The notes beneath the pieces are model-generated. The model saw nothing but the letters and a program-made list of their open reading frames with translations, did not search any database and was not told the DNA's origin. 38,676 nt of DNA. Origin: Haloquadratum sp. GTDB lineage: Archaea > Halobacteriota > Halobacteria > Halobacteriales > Haloferacaceae. Shown one piece after another: positions 8,694 through 18,406 of this stretch. The stretch is taken from the NCBI GenBank assembly GCA_028275165.1, contig JAQCNF010000021.1:1-38676 (forward strand), given 5' to 3'. Position 1 is the stretch's first letter. Every line of letters starts with the position of its first letter. The position numbers and the translations under genes are program-made.

Positions 8694-9526
8694 TGCTCGA
8701 AGTCCGCGATCTCAAAAAAACGTACGCGACCGGTGATGAAGCGCTGAAAGGCGTGGATGTGAGCGTCAAAGGGAGCGAGACAGTTGCGATGATTGGGCCG
8801 AGTGGGGCAGGAAAGAGCACGTTCATTCAGTGTATAAACCAACTGACTGAGCCCACGACGGGAACGATCAAACTCGACCAGATAGAACTCTCTTCGCTCG
8901 AATCAGAGCGTCTACGAGAGGCACGTCGTGACATCGGGATGATATTTCAAGAATATAATTTGGTTGAACGACTGACTGTCATGGAAAATGTCCTCTCGGG
9001 TCGGCTCGGATACGTCTCCGCATGGGAGGCATTTCGTCGTTCATTCCCGCCAGATGATATTCAACGTGCCTACGAAATCCTCGCACAAGTCGGACTTGAT
9101 AACATGGAAGATAAGCGGGTTGACGAGCTGTCTGGTGGGCAACGACAGCGAGTCGGAATTGCCCGGGCAGTCATACAGGAGCCTAAAATATTGCTCGTTG
9201 ACGAGCCGACGTCCAGTCTTGATCCAGAGACTTCGAACACGGTCATGAATCTGCTGACAGACATTGCAGCTGAGCGGTCAGTTCCTGTGCTCATCAACAT
9301 TCACGAGGTGGATTTAGCTATTGAACACGCTGACCGGATTATTGGCTTGCACGATGGAGAGATTGTATTTAGAGGCTCTCCCTCCGAACTTGATGAACAA
9401 AGTCTTGACCAGGTATACCGTGGTGCCACGGTCCCTGATAATCAGTCGGCAGATGCTCCACGACAGAGTGAAGCTGACGACACTCTGTATGAGGCAGATC
9501 CCGATTCAGTAACAAGGAGGAGTTGA
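8693..9526 (+). CDS. phnC: phosphonate ABC transporter, ATP-binding protein
   Basis: 277 residues. It drives phosphonate import by ATP hydrolysis at the inner face of the membrane. Walker A is GPSGAGKST (35-43), the Q-loop lies in [14 protein letters not shown] (~83-97), the signature is [14 protein letters not shown] (146-159), Walker B is [13 protein letters not shown] (166-178) and the H-loop is NIHEVD. The insert around [17 protein letters not shown] is characteristic of PhnC. The last ~35 residues form an acidic tail ([15 protein letters not shown]) beyond the usual domain, common in haloarchaeal proteins. It overlaps phnD by one base and is followed by an AGGAGG site two bases before its own stop that serves phnE. 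Confidence 0.96.
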   Translation: MLEVRDLKKTYATGDEALKGVDVSVKGSETVAMIGPSGAGKSTFIQCINQLTEPTTGTIKLDQIELSSLESERLREARRDIGMIFQEYNLVERLTVMENVLSGRLGYVSAWEAFRRSFPPDDIQRAYEILAQVGLDNMEDKRVDELSGGQRQRVGIARAVIQEPKILLVDEPTSSLDPETSNTVMNLLTDIAAERSVPVLINIHEVDLAIEHADRIIGLHDGEIVFRGSPSELDEQSLDQVYRGATVPDNQSADAPRQSEADDTLYEADPDSVTRRS

Positions 9527-9527
9527 C

Positions 9528-10328
9528 GTGGCTACAGGAGAGCGACAGTGGAACAGGCCTACAGTGTTCCGCCGTCGAGAAATCAAGTGGATAGTATACG
9601 CGATTATCGTCGGATTTTTTCTCTGGTCCACAATCGGAATCGGCGTGGATGTAGGGCGTATATTCCAAGGAATCGGCAACTTAGCAAGTTTAATCGGCGA
9701 CTTCCTACCACCAAATGCAACACCACGTCAAGCACAGCGAATTCTCGAAAAGATGGCCGAGAGTGTGGCGATGGCCATGATTTCGACATTGACTGGTGTC
9801 TTGCTCAGTGTTCCAATCGCATTCATGGCTGCAGAAAATCTTTCGCCTCGGCCATTGTATGCGGTTAATCGAGGATTCATCTCAATTTCACGTGCATTTA
9901 ACGCAATTATTGTCGCCATTTTAGCAGTAAAAGCAGTTGGGTTCGGACCGTTAGCTGGAATCATCACGATTACGTTCAAAACGGTCGGATTTTTTTCCAA
10001 GTTGCTCGCTGAGGATCTCGAAGACATAGACATGGGGACCGTTGATGCAGTTCGGTCAACTGGTGCCTCACCCGTTCAAACGCTCGTCTATGCGGTAATT
10101 CCGCAGATCATTCCTCGCTTTGCTGGGCTATCGGTTTATCGGTGGGACATAAATATTCGAACCTCGACAATTGTCGGAATCGTCGGTGCAGGGGGGATCG
10201 GGTCTGTCCTTGTAACTGCATTTAATCGTTACGACTATCAGTATGTCTCAGCAATTCTGCTGACGATTATTCTTGTCGTCTTGGTAGCTGAAGGAGTAAG
10301 TGCTGTCGTACGTCGGAGGTATCAATAG
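9528..10328 (+). CDS. phnE: phosphonate ABC transporter, permease (first copy)
   Basis: 266 residues, with about six hydrophobic segments. The start is GTG at 9528, supported by AGGAGG at 9515-9520 just upstream and by the adjacent phnC stop at 9526. The cytoplasmic EAA-type loop that docks on the ATPase reads VDAVRSTGASPVQTLVYAVIPQ, and WDINIRTSTIVGIVGAGGIG follows, both typical of PhnE. It ends directly on the base before the second permease gene. It should form a heterodimeric channel with the next gene product. Confidence 0.94.
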   Translation: MATGERQWNRPTVFRRREIKWIVYAIIVGFFLWSTIGIGVDVGRIFQGIGNLASLIGDFLPPNATPRQAQRILEKMAESVAMAMISTLTGVLLSVPIAFMAAENLSPRPLYAVNRGFISISRAFNAIIVAILAVKAVGFGPLAGIITITFKTVGFFSKLLAEDLEDIDMGTVDAVRSTGASPVQTLVYAVIPQIIPRFAGLSVYRWDINIRTSTIVGIVGAGGIGSVLVTAFNRYDYQYVSAILLTIILVVLVAEGVSAVVRRRYQ

Positions 10329-11123
10329 ATGGCTATCGATGACCGTACATGGGACCGTTTCGACCAACGCAGACGTTTAGGACGATTTATCGGTCTGCTT
10401 TTGACAACAGTTGTCGTCATCGGTTCTTGGGAGTACATGGAAATTGGACTTGTGAATGCAGAGACAATCCCTCGGGAAATTGCTGATCTGCTTACACGAA
10501 TGTATCCGCCAGACGTTGGTTACACTCCGACGATTATTTCTCCTCTTATCGAGACAATACATATCGCAGCACTAGGGACGACTGGTGCACTGATTTTATC
10601 GATTCCCGTCGCGCTCATTGCCGCTGAGAATACAACAATAAATAGATTCACTTTCTGGTTGGGGAAAGTAATCGTGACAGTCAGCCGCTCAGTGAATACG
10701 ATTATTTGGGCGCTGATCTTCGTCGTCGCATTCGGTGCAGGGCCGTTAGCCGGCGCAGTGGCCATCGCGTTTCGTTCAGTTGGATTTCTCGGCAAACTGC
10801 TCGGTGAGGAGATCGAGGAAATTGACTTTGGGCAGGTCAAAGCAATACGAGCGACTGGTGCGTCTCCAGTACAAGTGCTATTATACGGAATTTTACCACA
10901 GATAAAACCTGCTCTCATTGGGCTCTCTGTCTATCGATGGGATATCAATATCCGCGACTCGACAGTCTTAGGATTTGTCGGTGCCGGTGGGATCGGTGTT
11001 CAACTCTTCCGAGCTGTAAACGCCTTTGCATGGCAGTCTGTCTCAACGGTTTTGTTGGTTATTTTATCGGTTGTGATCGGGAGTGAAGTCATCTCAGCAT
11101 ATACCAGAGGGCTCGTTCGATAG
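10329..11123 (+). CDS. phnE: phosphonate ABC transporter, permease (second copy)
   Basis: 264 residues, a diverged paralogue of the preceding permease with the same layout. Its docking loop is VKAIRATGASPVQVLLYGILPQ and the late motif is WDINIRDSTVLGFVGAGGIG. The ATG follows the upstream stop with no gap. Two PhnE genes in tandem occur in many phnCDE operons. No C-P lyase, phosphonatase or regulator gene lies nearby, so the imported compound is processed by enzymes encoded elsewhere, or the system takes phosphate esters. Confidence 0.94.
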   Translation: MAIDDRTWDRFDQRRRLGRFIGLLLTTVVVIGSWEYMEIGLVNAETIPREIADLLTRMYPPDVGYTPTIISPLIETIHIAALGTTGALILSIPVALIAAENTTINRFTFWLGKVIVTVSRSVNTIIWALIFVVAFGAGPLAGAVAIAFRSVGFLGKLLGEEIEEIDFGQVKAIRATGASPVQVLLYGILPQIKPALIGLSVYRWDINIRDSTVLGFVGAGGIGVQLFRAVNAFAWQSVSTVLLVILSVVIGSEVISAYTRGLVR

Positions 11124-11582
11124 TCGCTGACACTCTTTACTCTCCTGAGGATATCACAGCTATATTGTATAATCATTGGAATCGATACGACTCACATCAT
11201 TTTGATGTGTGACACAACGAGCCACTACCCTCCGCCGAGTATCGAATACTATAGATCTGAGCACGTATCCAAATACGGGACCTGCCAGATCGACTGAAGA
11301 GTATTTAACCCGACCTCCTCCCACGCTGAAGCTGTAGGATTCTGCGAAGCGGATATTCAGGTTGCGCGTTTCCTCGGTTCTCAATGACTTTTTCGCGTGT
11401 ATGTATGTAATATGATTGAACCGTACGGTCGATATCTGTCCACGTAAGCCAACCAGAAGGGCTCTGGCGAGAAGTAATCGCTGTGTGACTAATACAAAAA
11501 GAAGAAATCGTTCAGCTGTGTGGACGATGTCGCAGTCGCATATGAGCACTCAAATAATACGGTACCATTCACATCAACGAAG
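11124..11582. other. intergenic with faint IS-derived hairpin segment
   Basis: Between phnE and the sugar dehydrogenase. The stretch around 11308-11340 (CCTCCTCCCACGCTGAAGC followed by TGTAGGATTC) resembles the CCCACGCTGAAGCGTGGG-type hairpins found near IS200/IS605 ends in haloarchaea, and part of it also appears in repeat copy A. Nothing coding is convincing. AAATAATAC at ~11552-11560 may be the TATA box for the next gene, 27 bases before its ATG. Confidence 0.35.
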
Positions 11583-12776
11583 ATGAACCGTCGCAAGTAT
11601 TTGATAACTGCTGCCGGTTGTGCCTCTGGTTGGTTCGCAGGATGTAGCAGGGCCGCACAGCTATCTGATGACGTCACCACTACATCAGCCACCACGAGTC
11701 CCGCTCAGATCGAAACGAGCGAAATCCCCGCCACATTTGAGTATCCGTGGGCGATCTCTCCACTCCCCGATGGTGAATCGCTCCTCGTCACTGAGCAGAT
11801 TGGTCAACTATCGCTCGTTGATATTCAATCTGGCGAGAAGGAGTTGATTGCTAAGACTCCTGCTGTCGCCTCCGACGGGCAAGGAGGACTGCTTGACGTA
11901 ACCATCGACCCGGATTTTGAGTCAAACTCATGGGTGTATCTAACATACAGTGCTGCGAACGAGCAGCGAAAAACAGCAACTCATCTTGGTCGTGGGCGAC
12001 TTAATCGGAGTCGCTCACGATTAGAAGAGTTTGAGCGACTCTATATCGCAGGGCCTTTTCTGGACAGGGCTGCGCACTATGGATCTCGCGTCGTTTTTGG
12101 GGCAGATCACATGATATATCAGACCATTGGTGACAGGCAGTTCAAGAACTTCGGCCCTGAACATGTTGCACAGCAGCTCTCAAGTGAGCTTGGGACGGTA
12201 ATCCGACTTCAACCAGATGGCTCAATTCCACAATCAAACCCATTTATACAGACGCCAGGAGCGAAAGATGCGATCTACAGCTATGGGCACCGGAACGGAC
12301 AAGGACTCGCCCGCCACCCAGGGACAGGGAAGATTTGGGAGAGTGAATTCGGTGAGAAAGACGGAGATGAAATCAATATCATACGCGCCGGTGAAAACTA
12401 CGGATGGCCGATTGCTGATAACAGCTGTCGATATGGGACAACAGAGCACGTCGGTGATAGTCACGAATCACGGGCTGATATCCGCAACCCAGTCGTCTCG
12501 TGGCCATGTGGTAGTGGTGGGTTTCCTCCGAGCGGAATATGTTTCTATACAGGTTCACGACCTCGCGATTGGGGGCTATCATTGCTGGTTGCCGGACTCG
12601 CATCGCGGTACGTTGCACGGTTTGAGCTCGGAGAGGATGAAGCGACTCAACAACCCGGACTACTCACTGAGAGAAATTCACGAATTCGGGATATAGCGCA
12701 AAACCCAGAAAAAAACGAGCTATATGCCGCTGTTGATGCGCAAAATGCACCTCTCATCCGAATGAAATTTGATTAA
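11583..12776 (+). CDS. PQQ-dependent sugar dehydrogenase-like Tat lipoprotein
   Basis: 397 residues from the ATG at 11583; the frame extends to 11520 but the Tat signal starts here. The signal is MNRRKYLITAAGC...WFAGC, with Arg3-Arg4 and Cys21 as lipid anchor. The body is a soluble glucose/aldose-dehydrogenase beta-propeller: PWAISPLPDGESLLVTEQIGQL, GGLLDVTIDPDFESNSWVYLTYS, YSYGHRNGQGLARHPGTG, WESEFGEKDGDEINII and AGENYGWP are hallmark stretches. Such enzymes oxidise aldoses with PQQ on the cell surface. No PQQ biosynthesis genes are in the window, so the true cofactor and substrate stay open. The stop overlaps the stop of the convergent acetyltransferase gene by four bases. Confidence 0.9.
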   Translation: MNRRKYLITAAGCASGWFAGCSRAAQLSDDVTTTSATTSPAQIETSEIPATFEYPWAISPLPDGESLLVTEQIGQLSLVDIQSGEKELIAKTPAVASDGQGGLLDVTIDPDFESNSWVYLTYSAANEQRKTATHLGRGRLNRSRSRLEEFERLYIAGPFLDRAAHYGSRVVFGADHMIYQTIGDRQFKNFGPEHVAQQLSSELGTVIRLQPDGSIPQSNPFIQTPGAKDAIYSYGHRNGQGLARHPGTGKIWESEFGEKDGDEINIIRAGENYGWPIADNSCRYGTTEHVGDSHESRADIRNPVVSWPCGSGGFPPSGICFYTGSRPRDWGLSLLVAGLASRYVARFELGEDEATQQPGLLTERNSRIRDIAQNPEKNELYAAVDAQNAPLIRMKFD

Positions 12777-13963
12777 TAAAACTCGTCGTGGTACACCTGT
12801 CGGCTATCTGAAATCCCCGTAAGAGCGGCCAGTGCTTCGTCATCTCGAACGTCGCAGTTGTCTTCACGTGCGAGTTCTTCAATAGTACGTGCACCGATTA
12901 ATAACTGTGACAATTCTCCAATGCGAATTCTGATAGGAGCCGATTCTGGATCATCATCGATTTTATCGAGCGTAAGTCGTCCATCAGAGACATTGAGCGT
13001 GAACTTTCCATTATTTTCGTCGAGAACTGGATCGGTTACCCCTACCTGAGTGGTGGTATCTGCGATATGAACTGGAAGAGAGTTGATAGTCGAGGCCTGG
13101 GTTAATCGGAGCATCGGACCGGGCTTGATTTTACAGGTCACCTTTTTCGGGCGATTGAGACGCCTGAAAAGAGTATTCCTTTCGGGTAACGTCAGTCGAA
13201 TCTGCTCGATTTGTGATCCATGATTCGACAAGAATGAGATAATCGCGCGGTAACTGTCTTCATCTATATACCCCAGTTGCTGTACGTTCAGTATCGTCTG
13301 GGTCTCGTCTGTAACAGTAAAAACGAGATACGATCGTACTTCGCCGTCTCTATGATAGCCGAAGAGATATGGGTCGGTGCCTCCGGTCCAACTGCTCAGT
13401 GTTCGACTCTGCCACCACTGTGGAGTTCGATGAAGGCTGAGATTAAACCGTTTTCCATGGCTCCGCTCTACTTGCTGGAGGCGCTCAAATTGTTCAGCAG
13501 TCATTCGTTCGATTCGGCCCCTGACTGAGTATGAGGGTAGAATGCCTGGTGCACAACAGTACTCCGCAGCAAAATGGCTCGTCGCCCATCCGAATGTGGC
13601 ATAAAAACTCGTCTGGAAGGGCCATAGTGTCACCAGTGAAATCCCTCGGTCACCGTATTCACTCAGGACCTCGCGACAGAGCTCACGCACGCGCCCTTGG
13701 CGACGTGCAGTTGGCGCAGTGGCCACGCCCCCGAGACCGCCTATCTCAACCTGTTCATTCTCAATCCACACTCGCAGCTCATACAGTTTGCAAGTGCTCT
13801 GGAGGCTCCCTTCAGAGTAAATTCCTCTGGGCTGGAACAAATCTGGTGGCCATGGTCCACTATCCACCGATTCGGATGGCTCTTCTGCAGGGCTAAATGC
13901 GTAATCCAGTATTTGCTGATATCGAGCACGGTCGGTGGCTGGAACTGATTTGTAGGTCGTCAT
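12773..13963 (-). CDS. Eis-like GNAT N-acetyltransferase
   Basis: 396 residues, the typical length of Eis-family proteins: an N-terminal GNAT fold, a second GNAT-like domain and a C-terminal SCP2-like domain. The acetyl-CoA loop is TARRQGRVRELCREVL (~85-100), preceded by the beta-strand VEIGGLGGVATAP, and LWPFQTSFYATFGW follows as in the family. The C-terminus ends in an aromatic residue (HDEFY); in Mycobacterium Eis the terminal carboxylate takes part in catalysis. Eis enzymes acetylate amines such as aminoglycosides or protein lysines, but the substrate here is unknown. The gene faces the sugar dehydrogenase and their stops overlap, so antisense read-through between them is possible. Confidence 0.9.
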   Translation of the reverse strand: MTTYKSVPATDRARYQQILDYAFSPAEEPSESVDSGPWPPDLFQPRGIYSEGSLQSTCKLYELRVWIENEQVEIGGLGGVATAPTARRQGRVRELCREVLSEYGDRGISLVTLWPFQTSFYATFGWATSHFAAEYCCAPGILPSYSVRGRIERMTAEQFERLQQVERSHGKRFNLSLHRTPQWWQSRTLSSWTGGTDPYLFGYHRDGEVRSYLVFTVTDETQTILNVQQLGYIDEDSYRAIISFLSNHGSQIEQIRLTLPERNTLFRRLNRPKKVTCKIKPGPMLRLTQASTINSLPVHIADTTTQVGVTDPVLDENNGKFTLNVSDGRLTLDKIDDDPESAPIRIRIGELSQLLIGARTIEELAREDNCDVRDDEALAALTGISDSRQVYHDEFY

Positions 13964-15253
13964 GGAAGCATATTATATATGATATATCATCATGCAGCCG
14001 CGTGTTGCATATCAACAGCTAAGCCCACACTCTCAATGCAGACGACTACAGATTTGATTCGGGGTCTCGCAATCGTTGAATCAGTCTATTATCAGAGTCA
14101 GTTTCAACACCTCATCAACTTTGCCCATCGTCGACATAGAGCGAACTCGATTGCCGAGAGACACCACGAATCTAATCGAGCCTGACCAACGAGTGCTCCT
14201 CAAACGGCGGGTCCGCTGCTTCGAGAATATCTTGAATGAATATTGTCGGTCACAGTTGTAGGCGCGACGAGAGTCGCACCTGAGCCCTTTCTCTGACGTC
14301 GATCGCGGAGTAGGGCGAGTGCCTCGGCTTTGTTCGGGAGTCGAAGACGTGAGTTCCCGTGATGATGAGATGCTTCGTATCTCAACCATCTAGCCTCAAG
14401 GGACACCACACATCTACTGCCGGACGTGTCCTCTTTGTTTCGTGACCTTTTGCAGGATTAGGGTAGGTAATAGCGATATCACTGCTAGACATATGGGTTG
14501 CGACTCTTTTCAATTGTGTTTGGCTATCTGCCGTGCCCAATCTGGCGAACAGTTGATTTGCTGGTGCAAGTCGAATTAACCGGAGAGTGCAGATATGCTG
14601 TTCGCGCCGGCCGATAGCGCACTGACGGTGTTCAAGAGAGACACCGGTACTGGGTCGTGAGCCGCATAGTCTGACCCGTGCCGAGATTTCGAGTGGCAAC
14701 ACTGGTAGCAGACTCCGACATAGGTGGTCGTAAGACGAGAGTAGGCGGCCGAGAGGCGAACTGAGGCAGCTTCCGGTCACGAGTTCTGTCGAAATCGCAG
14801 ATCACACCTTGATCAAACCAGATATGATTCTAATTTCGATATACATATTACATGACAACCGACGGAATTGCGATATCCATATCGTTCGCTTAGCTGAATC
14901 CTCTATCACTCGATAAGGAACACACAGTGATTTGTTATACGAAAGATTGGGATATCCTAACAGACCAGAACGCAGTAGCTGCGCTTGAATGTTCGACTTC
15001 AGAACCGAATGCAGAGCATCTGGAATCGACAAGGTGGTTTGCTCGTCAGGTCTGAACCGGACGGCCTGTGGTCACTGTCTCATGTGACGTGAGCTGTTCC
15101 AATCAAGTCGCCGGAGAGGCGAACTCGGAACCATTGCTTACTTTGAACCAGCTTTATTCAGGGTGCCTTGAGCCAACTCTGTTCGGTCACTCAGATATTT
15201 GAGTATGGACACTCGTCTGTTCACACGTCGAATATTGAGTCGACAGATTTCAC
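13964..15253. other. 1.3-kb gene-free region with IS remnants
   Basis: No convincing gene. A ~50-base segment at about 14317-14370 (GCCTCGGCTTTG, then CGGGAGTCGAAGACGTGAG and TTCCCGTGATGATGAGA) recurs in diverged form at 36641-36700, so it is a mobile or structured repeat with a CGGGA...TCCCG stem. Between 14400 and 14790 the minus strand has a 132-codon open frame, but it is rich in Ser, Arg and His in a way typical of antisense or decayed DNA. A 61-codon plus-strand frame at 14076-14261 is unbroken yet unrecognised. The whole looks like eroded transposon debris. Confidence 0.45.
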
Positions 15254-16117
15254 GTGAAGGATGTAACTACTGGTACCATATTAATCGCGACTGCCGCTGG
15301 TGGCTTTGGGACAATTGGCGTCTTCGGTGAGCTTGCACGCCTTGCTAATCTTGAGCTGACGACACTACTTCCTGCTCGGTTTGTGTTTGCAAGTGTGGGA
15401 GTTGCGATAGTTGCGTATCTGAATAACTGGAGTATCCCACATTCGACAGACCAGTGGGCGATATGTTCTATATTAGGCGGAGTGTATTTTGCAATGACGA
15501 TTGCTTTTTTTCTTTCACTTGAGTATCTCCCTGCTGGGCTGGCAACAGTGCTGTTGTATATTTACCCTGCAATCGTCGCGCTTCTCTCAGTGGCAATTTC
15601 GACTGAATCGCTCGAGATGTTCAAGCTATTTGCATTAGTGATGTCTATCACGGGTGTTGTACTGATCGTCGGCATTGACACCGGTGGAATCGATATACGT
15701 GGAGTGCTACTGGCGTTGCTCGCCGCTCTCTGTTATGCGTTTTACACGCTCGGGAGTCGAATAGCTACCGCAGATGTCTCACCCAAGAGTCTATCATTGG
15801 GAATTCTTGTGACGACCAGCATCTGGATGGTAGGGTATGGATTCGTTGAGGGTGGAATCTCTATGCCCACGGAGATCTCTCACTGGGCGATAATTTTCGG
15901 GCTGACAATCATTTCGACTGTTATTCCACACTTACTATTCTACGAGGGCATTCTCCGACTTGAGGCAAGCCGTGTTGGCATTATTAGTACTGTTGAGCCG
16001 CTTGTAACCGTCGCTCTTGGCGTGCTTTTTTTGAATGAAAAAATGACGCTCTCGTTGCTTTGTGGCGGGGCACTCGTACTCGGTAGCGTTATCATAACTC
16101 AACGTAGTGCCTCATAA
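15254..16117 (+). CDS. EamA/DMT-family transporter
   Basis: 287 residues made of two EamA repeats, about ten transmembrane helices. The first repeat ends with LPAGLATVLLYIYPAIVALLSV, the second with LRLEASRVGIISTVEPLVTVALGVLFLNEKMT, both diagnostic for drug/metabolite transporters of the RhaT/EamA type. Substrates of this family are usually metabolites or amino acids moved outward or inward by ion coupling; nothing here narrows it. The start is GTG at 15254 with GAAGG internal to the first codons; no ATG upstream is in frame nearby. It is separated from neighbours on both sides and appears to be a single-gene unit. Confidence 0.9.
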   Translation: MKDVTTGTILIATAAGGFGTIGVFGELARLANLELTTLLPARFVFASVGVAIVAYLNNWSIPHSTDQWAICSILGGVYFAMTIAFFLSLEYLPAGLATVLLYIYPAIVALLSVAISTESLEMFKLFALVMSITGVVLIVGIDTGGIDIRGVLLALLAALCYAFYTLGSRIATADVSPKSLSLGILVTTSIWMVGYGFVEGGISMPTEISHWAIIFGLTIISTVIPHLLFYEGILRLEASRVGIISTVEPLVTVALGVLFLNEKMTLSLLCGGALVLGSVIITQRSAS

Positions 16118-16235
16118 GAGCAAGATTCGTGGATGCTTAGAGCACTTATCCCGAGCGCACGATGACCAAGGTGGATGAATAAGCCCACAATATCAACCGC
16201 ACCTCTCTTTGTTCCCAGCGTGTGTATCAGCATTG

Positions 16236-16679
16236 ATGACTACTGACAGGGCGGAAGCTATTGCATCAGAACTCCTCACCGAGGCTGAGGCATGCACCTT
16301 GGCGACGGCCTCATCAGGAGGTCAGCCTGAGGCAGCAACAGTCCGATTCGTGTGCGATGAGGAGTACACCATCTATGTGAACACTGCAACAACATATCGA
16401 AAATATCACAATCTAATAGAGAACCCCCGCGTGGCACTTGTCGTCACGAATTACACGAATGATATCCAGATTGAGGGTGAAGCCAGAGAAATCACTGGGA
16501 GAGATGTTGAGCACGCTGAAGAACTCTATATACAGAAATATGGCAGGAGTAAGTACTTAACCGACCCGAATAGCACTTTTTTTGAGATCGACACGACTTG
16601 GATGCGAGTGTTAGTTGACTCACATCACCCGCCGGATTATGAGACGATCATCGGAGATACTGATACAGAGAGCCAATAA
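16236..16679 (+). CDS. pyridoxamine 5'-phosphate oxidase-like flavoprotein
   Basis: 147 residues from the ATG at 16236; a TTG at 16209 would add nine residues that look unlike the family. It is one split-barrel FMN-binding domain: ACTLATASSGGQPEAATVRFVCD and TIYVNTATTYRKYHNLIENPRVALVVT match the PNPOx-like pattern where K..N..NPRVAL contacts the FMN phosphate. Middle part IQIEGEAREIT and late MRVLVD complete the barrel. Many such proteins are F420- or FMN-dependent reductases or heme-handling proteins, so only the fold is assigned. It is monocistronic by position. Confidence 0.85.
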   Translation: MTTDRAEAIASELLTEAEACTLATASSGGQPEAATVRFVCDEEYTIYVNTATTYRKYHNLIENPRVALVVTNYTNDIQIEGEAREITGRDVEHAEELYIQKYGRSKYLTDPNSTFFEIDTTWMRVLVDSHHPPDYETIIGDTDTESQ

Positions 16680-16834
16680 ATCCTCAGGCATGACTTGCTC
16701 TGGGGACCATCCAAGATGAAGCTCCGCAGTTGAATTGTCGGATAGGATAGTATCATGATCTTTCTCTGTGTATGCGAGTGAACTGAACTGAGCTGACCAT
16801 TGGACCCAAATACACGGCGACATAACCTCACATA

Positions 16835-18406
16835 ATGATACAGCCTGCAGTTGGGGACGTCGATACTTACCCCATGGATGACTCACAATCGGTTCCATGG
16901 CTCTTAGGAACACATCTTCACCCTGAGGTTGGTCCCATCTCTCGCGCCGACGCCGGATCGCGGGTATTGATGATAGAGGCTCATGACTTTGCACGGCGGA
17001 AGTTCTATCATCATGATAAACTCACGATCATCTTCAGCGGCATGCGACATCTGCGAGATGAGCTCCGTGACCGTGGTTATGAGGTCATTTACATCAAATC
17101 TGACTCGTTCGGGGCAGGTCTCAAGCAGTACTTTGCAGAGTACCCTGACGATGAACTCGTCTTGATGCGGTCGCCGAGCTACAAAAGCAGTACACGATTC
17201 CGAGAGCTCGTTGAGAAAGCCGATGGAAATCTGCGTGTCGTCCCAAATGAGTTATTCATTAGCACACGGAAAGCATTCGATGAATGGGCGAATGACTCCG
17301 AGACGGACACATTTCGACATGAGAACTTCTATCGCTGGATGCGCCGCGAATCTGGCGTCCTCATGGAACCTGATGGAACTCCGACTGGTGATGAGTGGAA
17401 CTATGATGACGAAAATCAAGAGTTCCCACCCGATGATTGGGAGGCACCATCTGTTATGCAGCTTGAGCACGATTCATTAACTGAAGAAACGAGTGCCTGG
17501 GTTACAGACGAGTTCGACACGTGGGGAGACGACTCAACTCTTGTTTGGCCGGTAACACGAAAACAAGCAGTCCAGAAGCTTCGGCACTTTATTACCGAAC
17601 GACTTCCTGACTTTGGCCCATATCAGGATGCTATGCGAACTGATGAGTGGGCAATGTCTCATGCATTACTGGGGTCAGCCATTAATATGGGACTTCTTCA
17701 TCCATGGGAGGTAATCACCGAGATTGAAGACGCATATCACAGCTCAGATGATATCGAGCTCAACTCGGCTGAAGGGGTCATTAGACAGATGCTCGGCTGG
17801 CGCGAGTTCATGCGTCATGTATATCGACATGCGATGCCTGATCTTGCCGATGCAAACCAGCTCGATGCTCACAATGAACTCCCGTCGCTGTACTGGAGTG
17901 CCGACACAAAGATGAATTGCCTCAAACAGACTGTCGAAGGCGTTGACCAACGAGGATACTCCCACCACATTCAGCGACTGATGGTATTGGCTAACTTCGC
18001 AACGTTGTGGGGAGTCGAACCATCAGAACTGAACGAATGGTTCAATGCGACTTATGTCGACGCATATCACTGGGTCACAACCCCGAATGTGATCGAGATG
18101 GGTCAATACGGAGAGGGCGTCTTTGCGACGAAACCGTACGTTGCCTCAGCCAATTATATTGATAAGATGAGCGATTACTGCGGTGACTGTGCGTATTATA
18201 AGACGAAAACGACGGGTGATAACGCCTGTCCATTTAATGCATTGTACTGGGACTTCCTCGACCGAAACGAGGAGACACTGCGATCCAACTATCGAATGGG
18301 GCTCATGTACGGCCACGTCGACTCAAAACGAGAGAGTGGTGAGATGGAGGAGATACGAGATCGAGTCGATGACCTCCGGGAAATGGAAAAGTCAAACGCA
18401 ATCTAA
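16835..18406 (+). CDS. FeS-type bacterial cryptochrome/photolyase (deoxyribodipyrimidine photolyase-related)
   Basis: 523 residues. The N-terminal DPRP domain begins WLLGTHLHPEVGP and includes RVLMIEAHDFARRKFYHHDKLTIIFSGMRHL. Toward the C-terminus lie the FAD-binding helices (GWREFMRHVYRH, HHIQRLMVLANFATLWGVEP, WVTTPNVIEMGQYGEG). Four cysteines, C362, C449, C452 and C465, have nearly the same spacing as the [4Fe-4S] ligands of Agrobacterium PhrB (87, 3 and 13 residues apart), so the iron-sulfur cluster should be present. This family repairs 6-4 photoproducts or acts as a photoreceptor, which suits a sunlit brine. An ATG at 16874 (codon 14) is an alternative start. Strong family call; the repair specificity is inferred. 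Confidence 0.95.
   Translation: MIQPAVGDVDTYPMDDSQSVPWLLGTHLHPEVGPISRADAGSRVLMIEAHDFARRKFYHHDKLTIIFSGMRHLRDELRDRGYEVIYIKSDSFGAGLKQYFAEYPDDELVLMRSPSYKSSTRFRELVEKADGNLRVVPNELFISTRKAFDEWANDSETDTFRHENFYRWMRRESGVLMEPDGTPTGDEWNYDDENQEFPPDDWEAPSVMQLEHDSLTEETSAWVTDEFDTWGDDSTLVWPVTRKQAVQKLRHFITERLPDFGPYQDAMRTDEWAMSHALLGSAINMGLLHPWEVITEIEDAYHSSDDIELNSAEGVIRQMLGWREFMRHVYRHAMPDLADANQLDAHNELPSLYWSADTKMNCLKQTVEGVDQRGYSHHIQRLMVLANFATLWGVEPSELNEWFNATYVDAYHWVTTPNVIEMGQYGEGVFATKPYVASANYIDKMSDYCGDCAYYKTKTTGDNACPFNALYWDFLDRNEETLRSNYRMGLMYGHVDSKRESGEMEEIRDRVDDLREMEKSNAI

Noticed and set aside
14382..14780. 132-codon minus-strand frame in the gap after the Eis-like gene
   Set aside because: Composition rich in Ser, Arg, His and Cys is typical of non-coding DNA; no start signal and no family.
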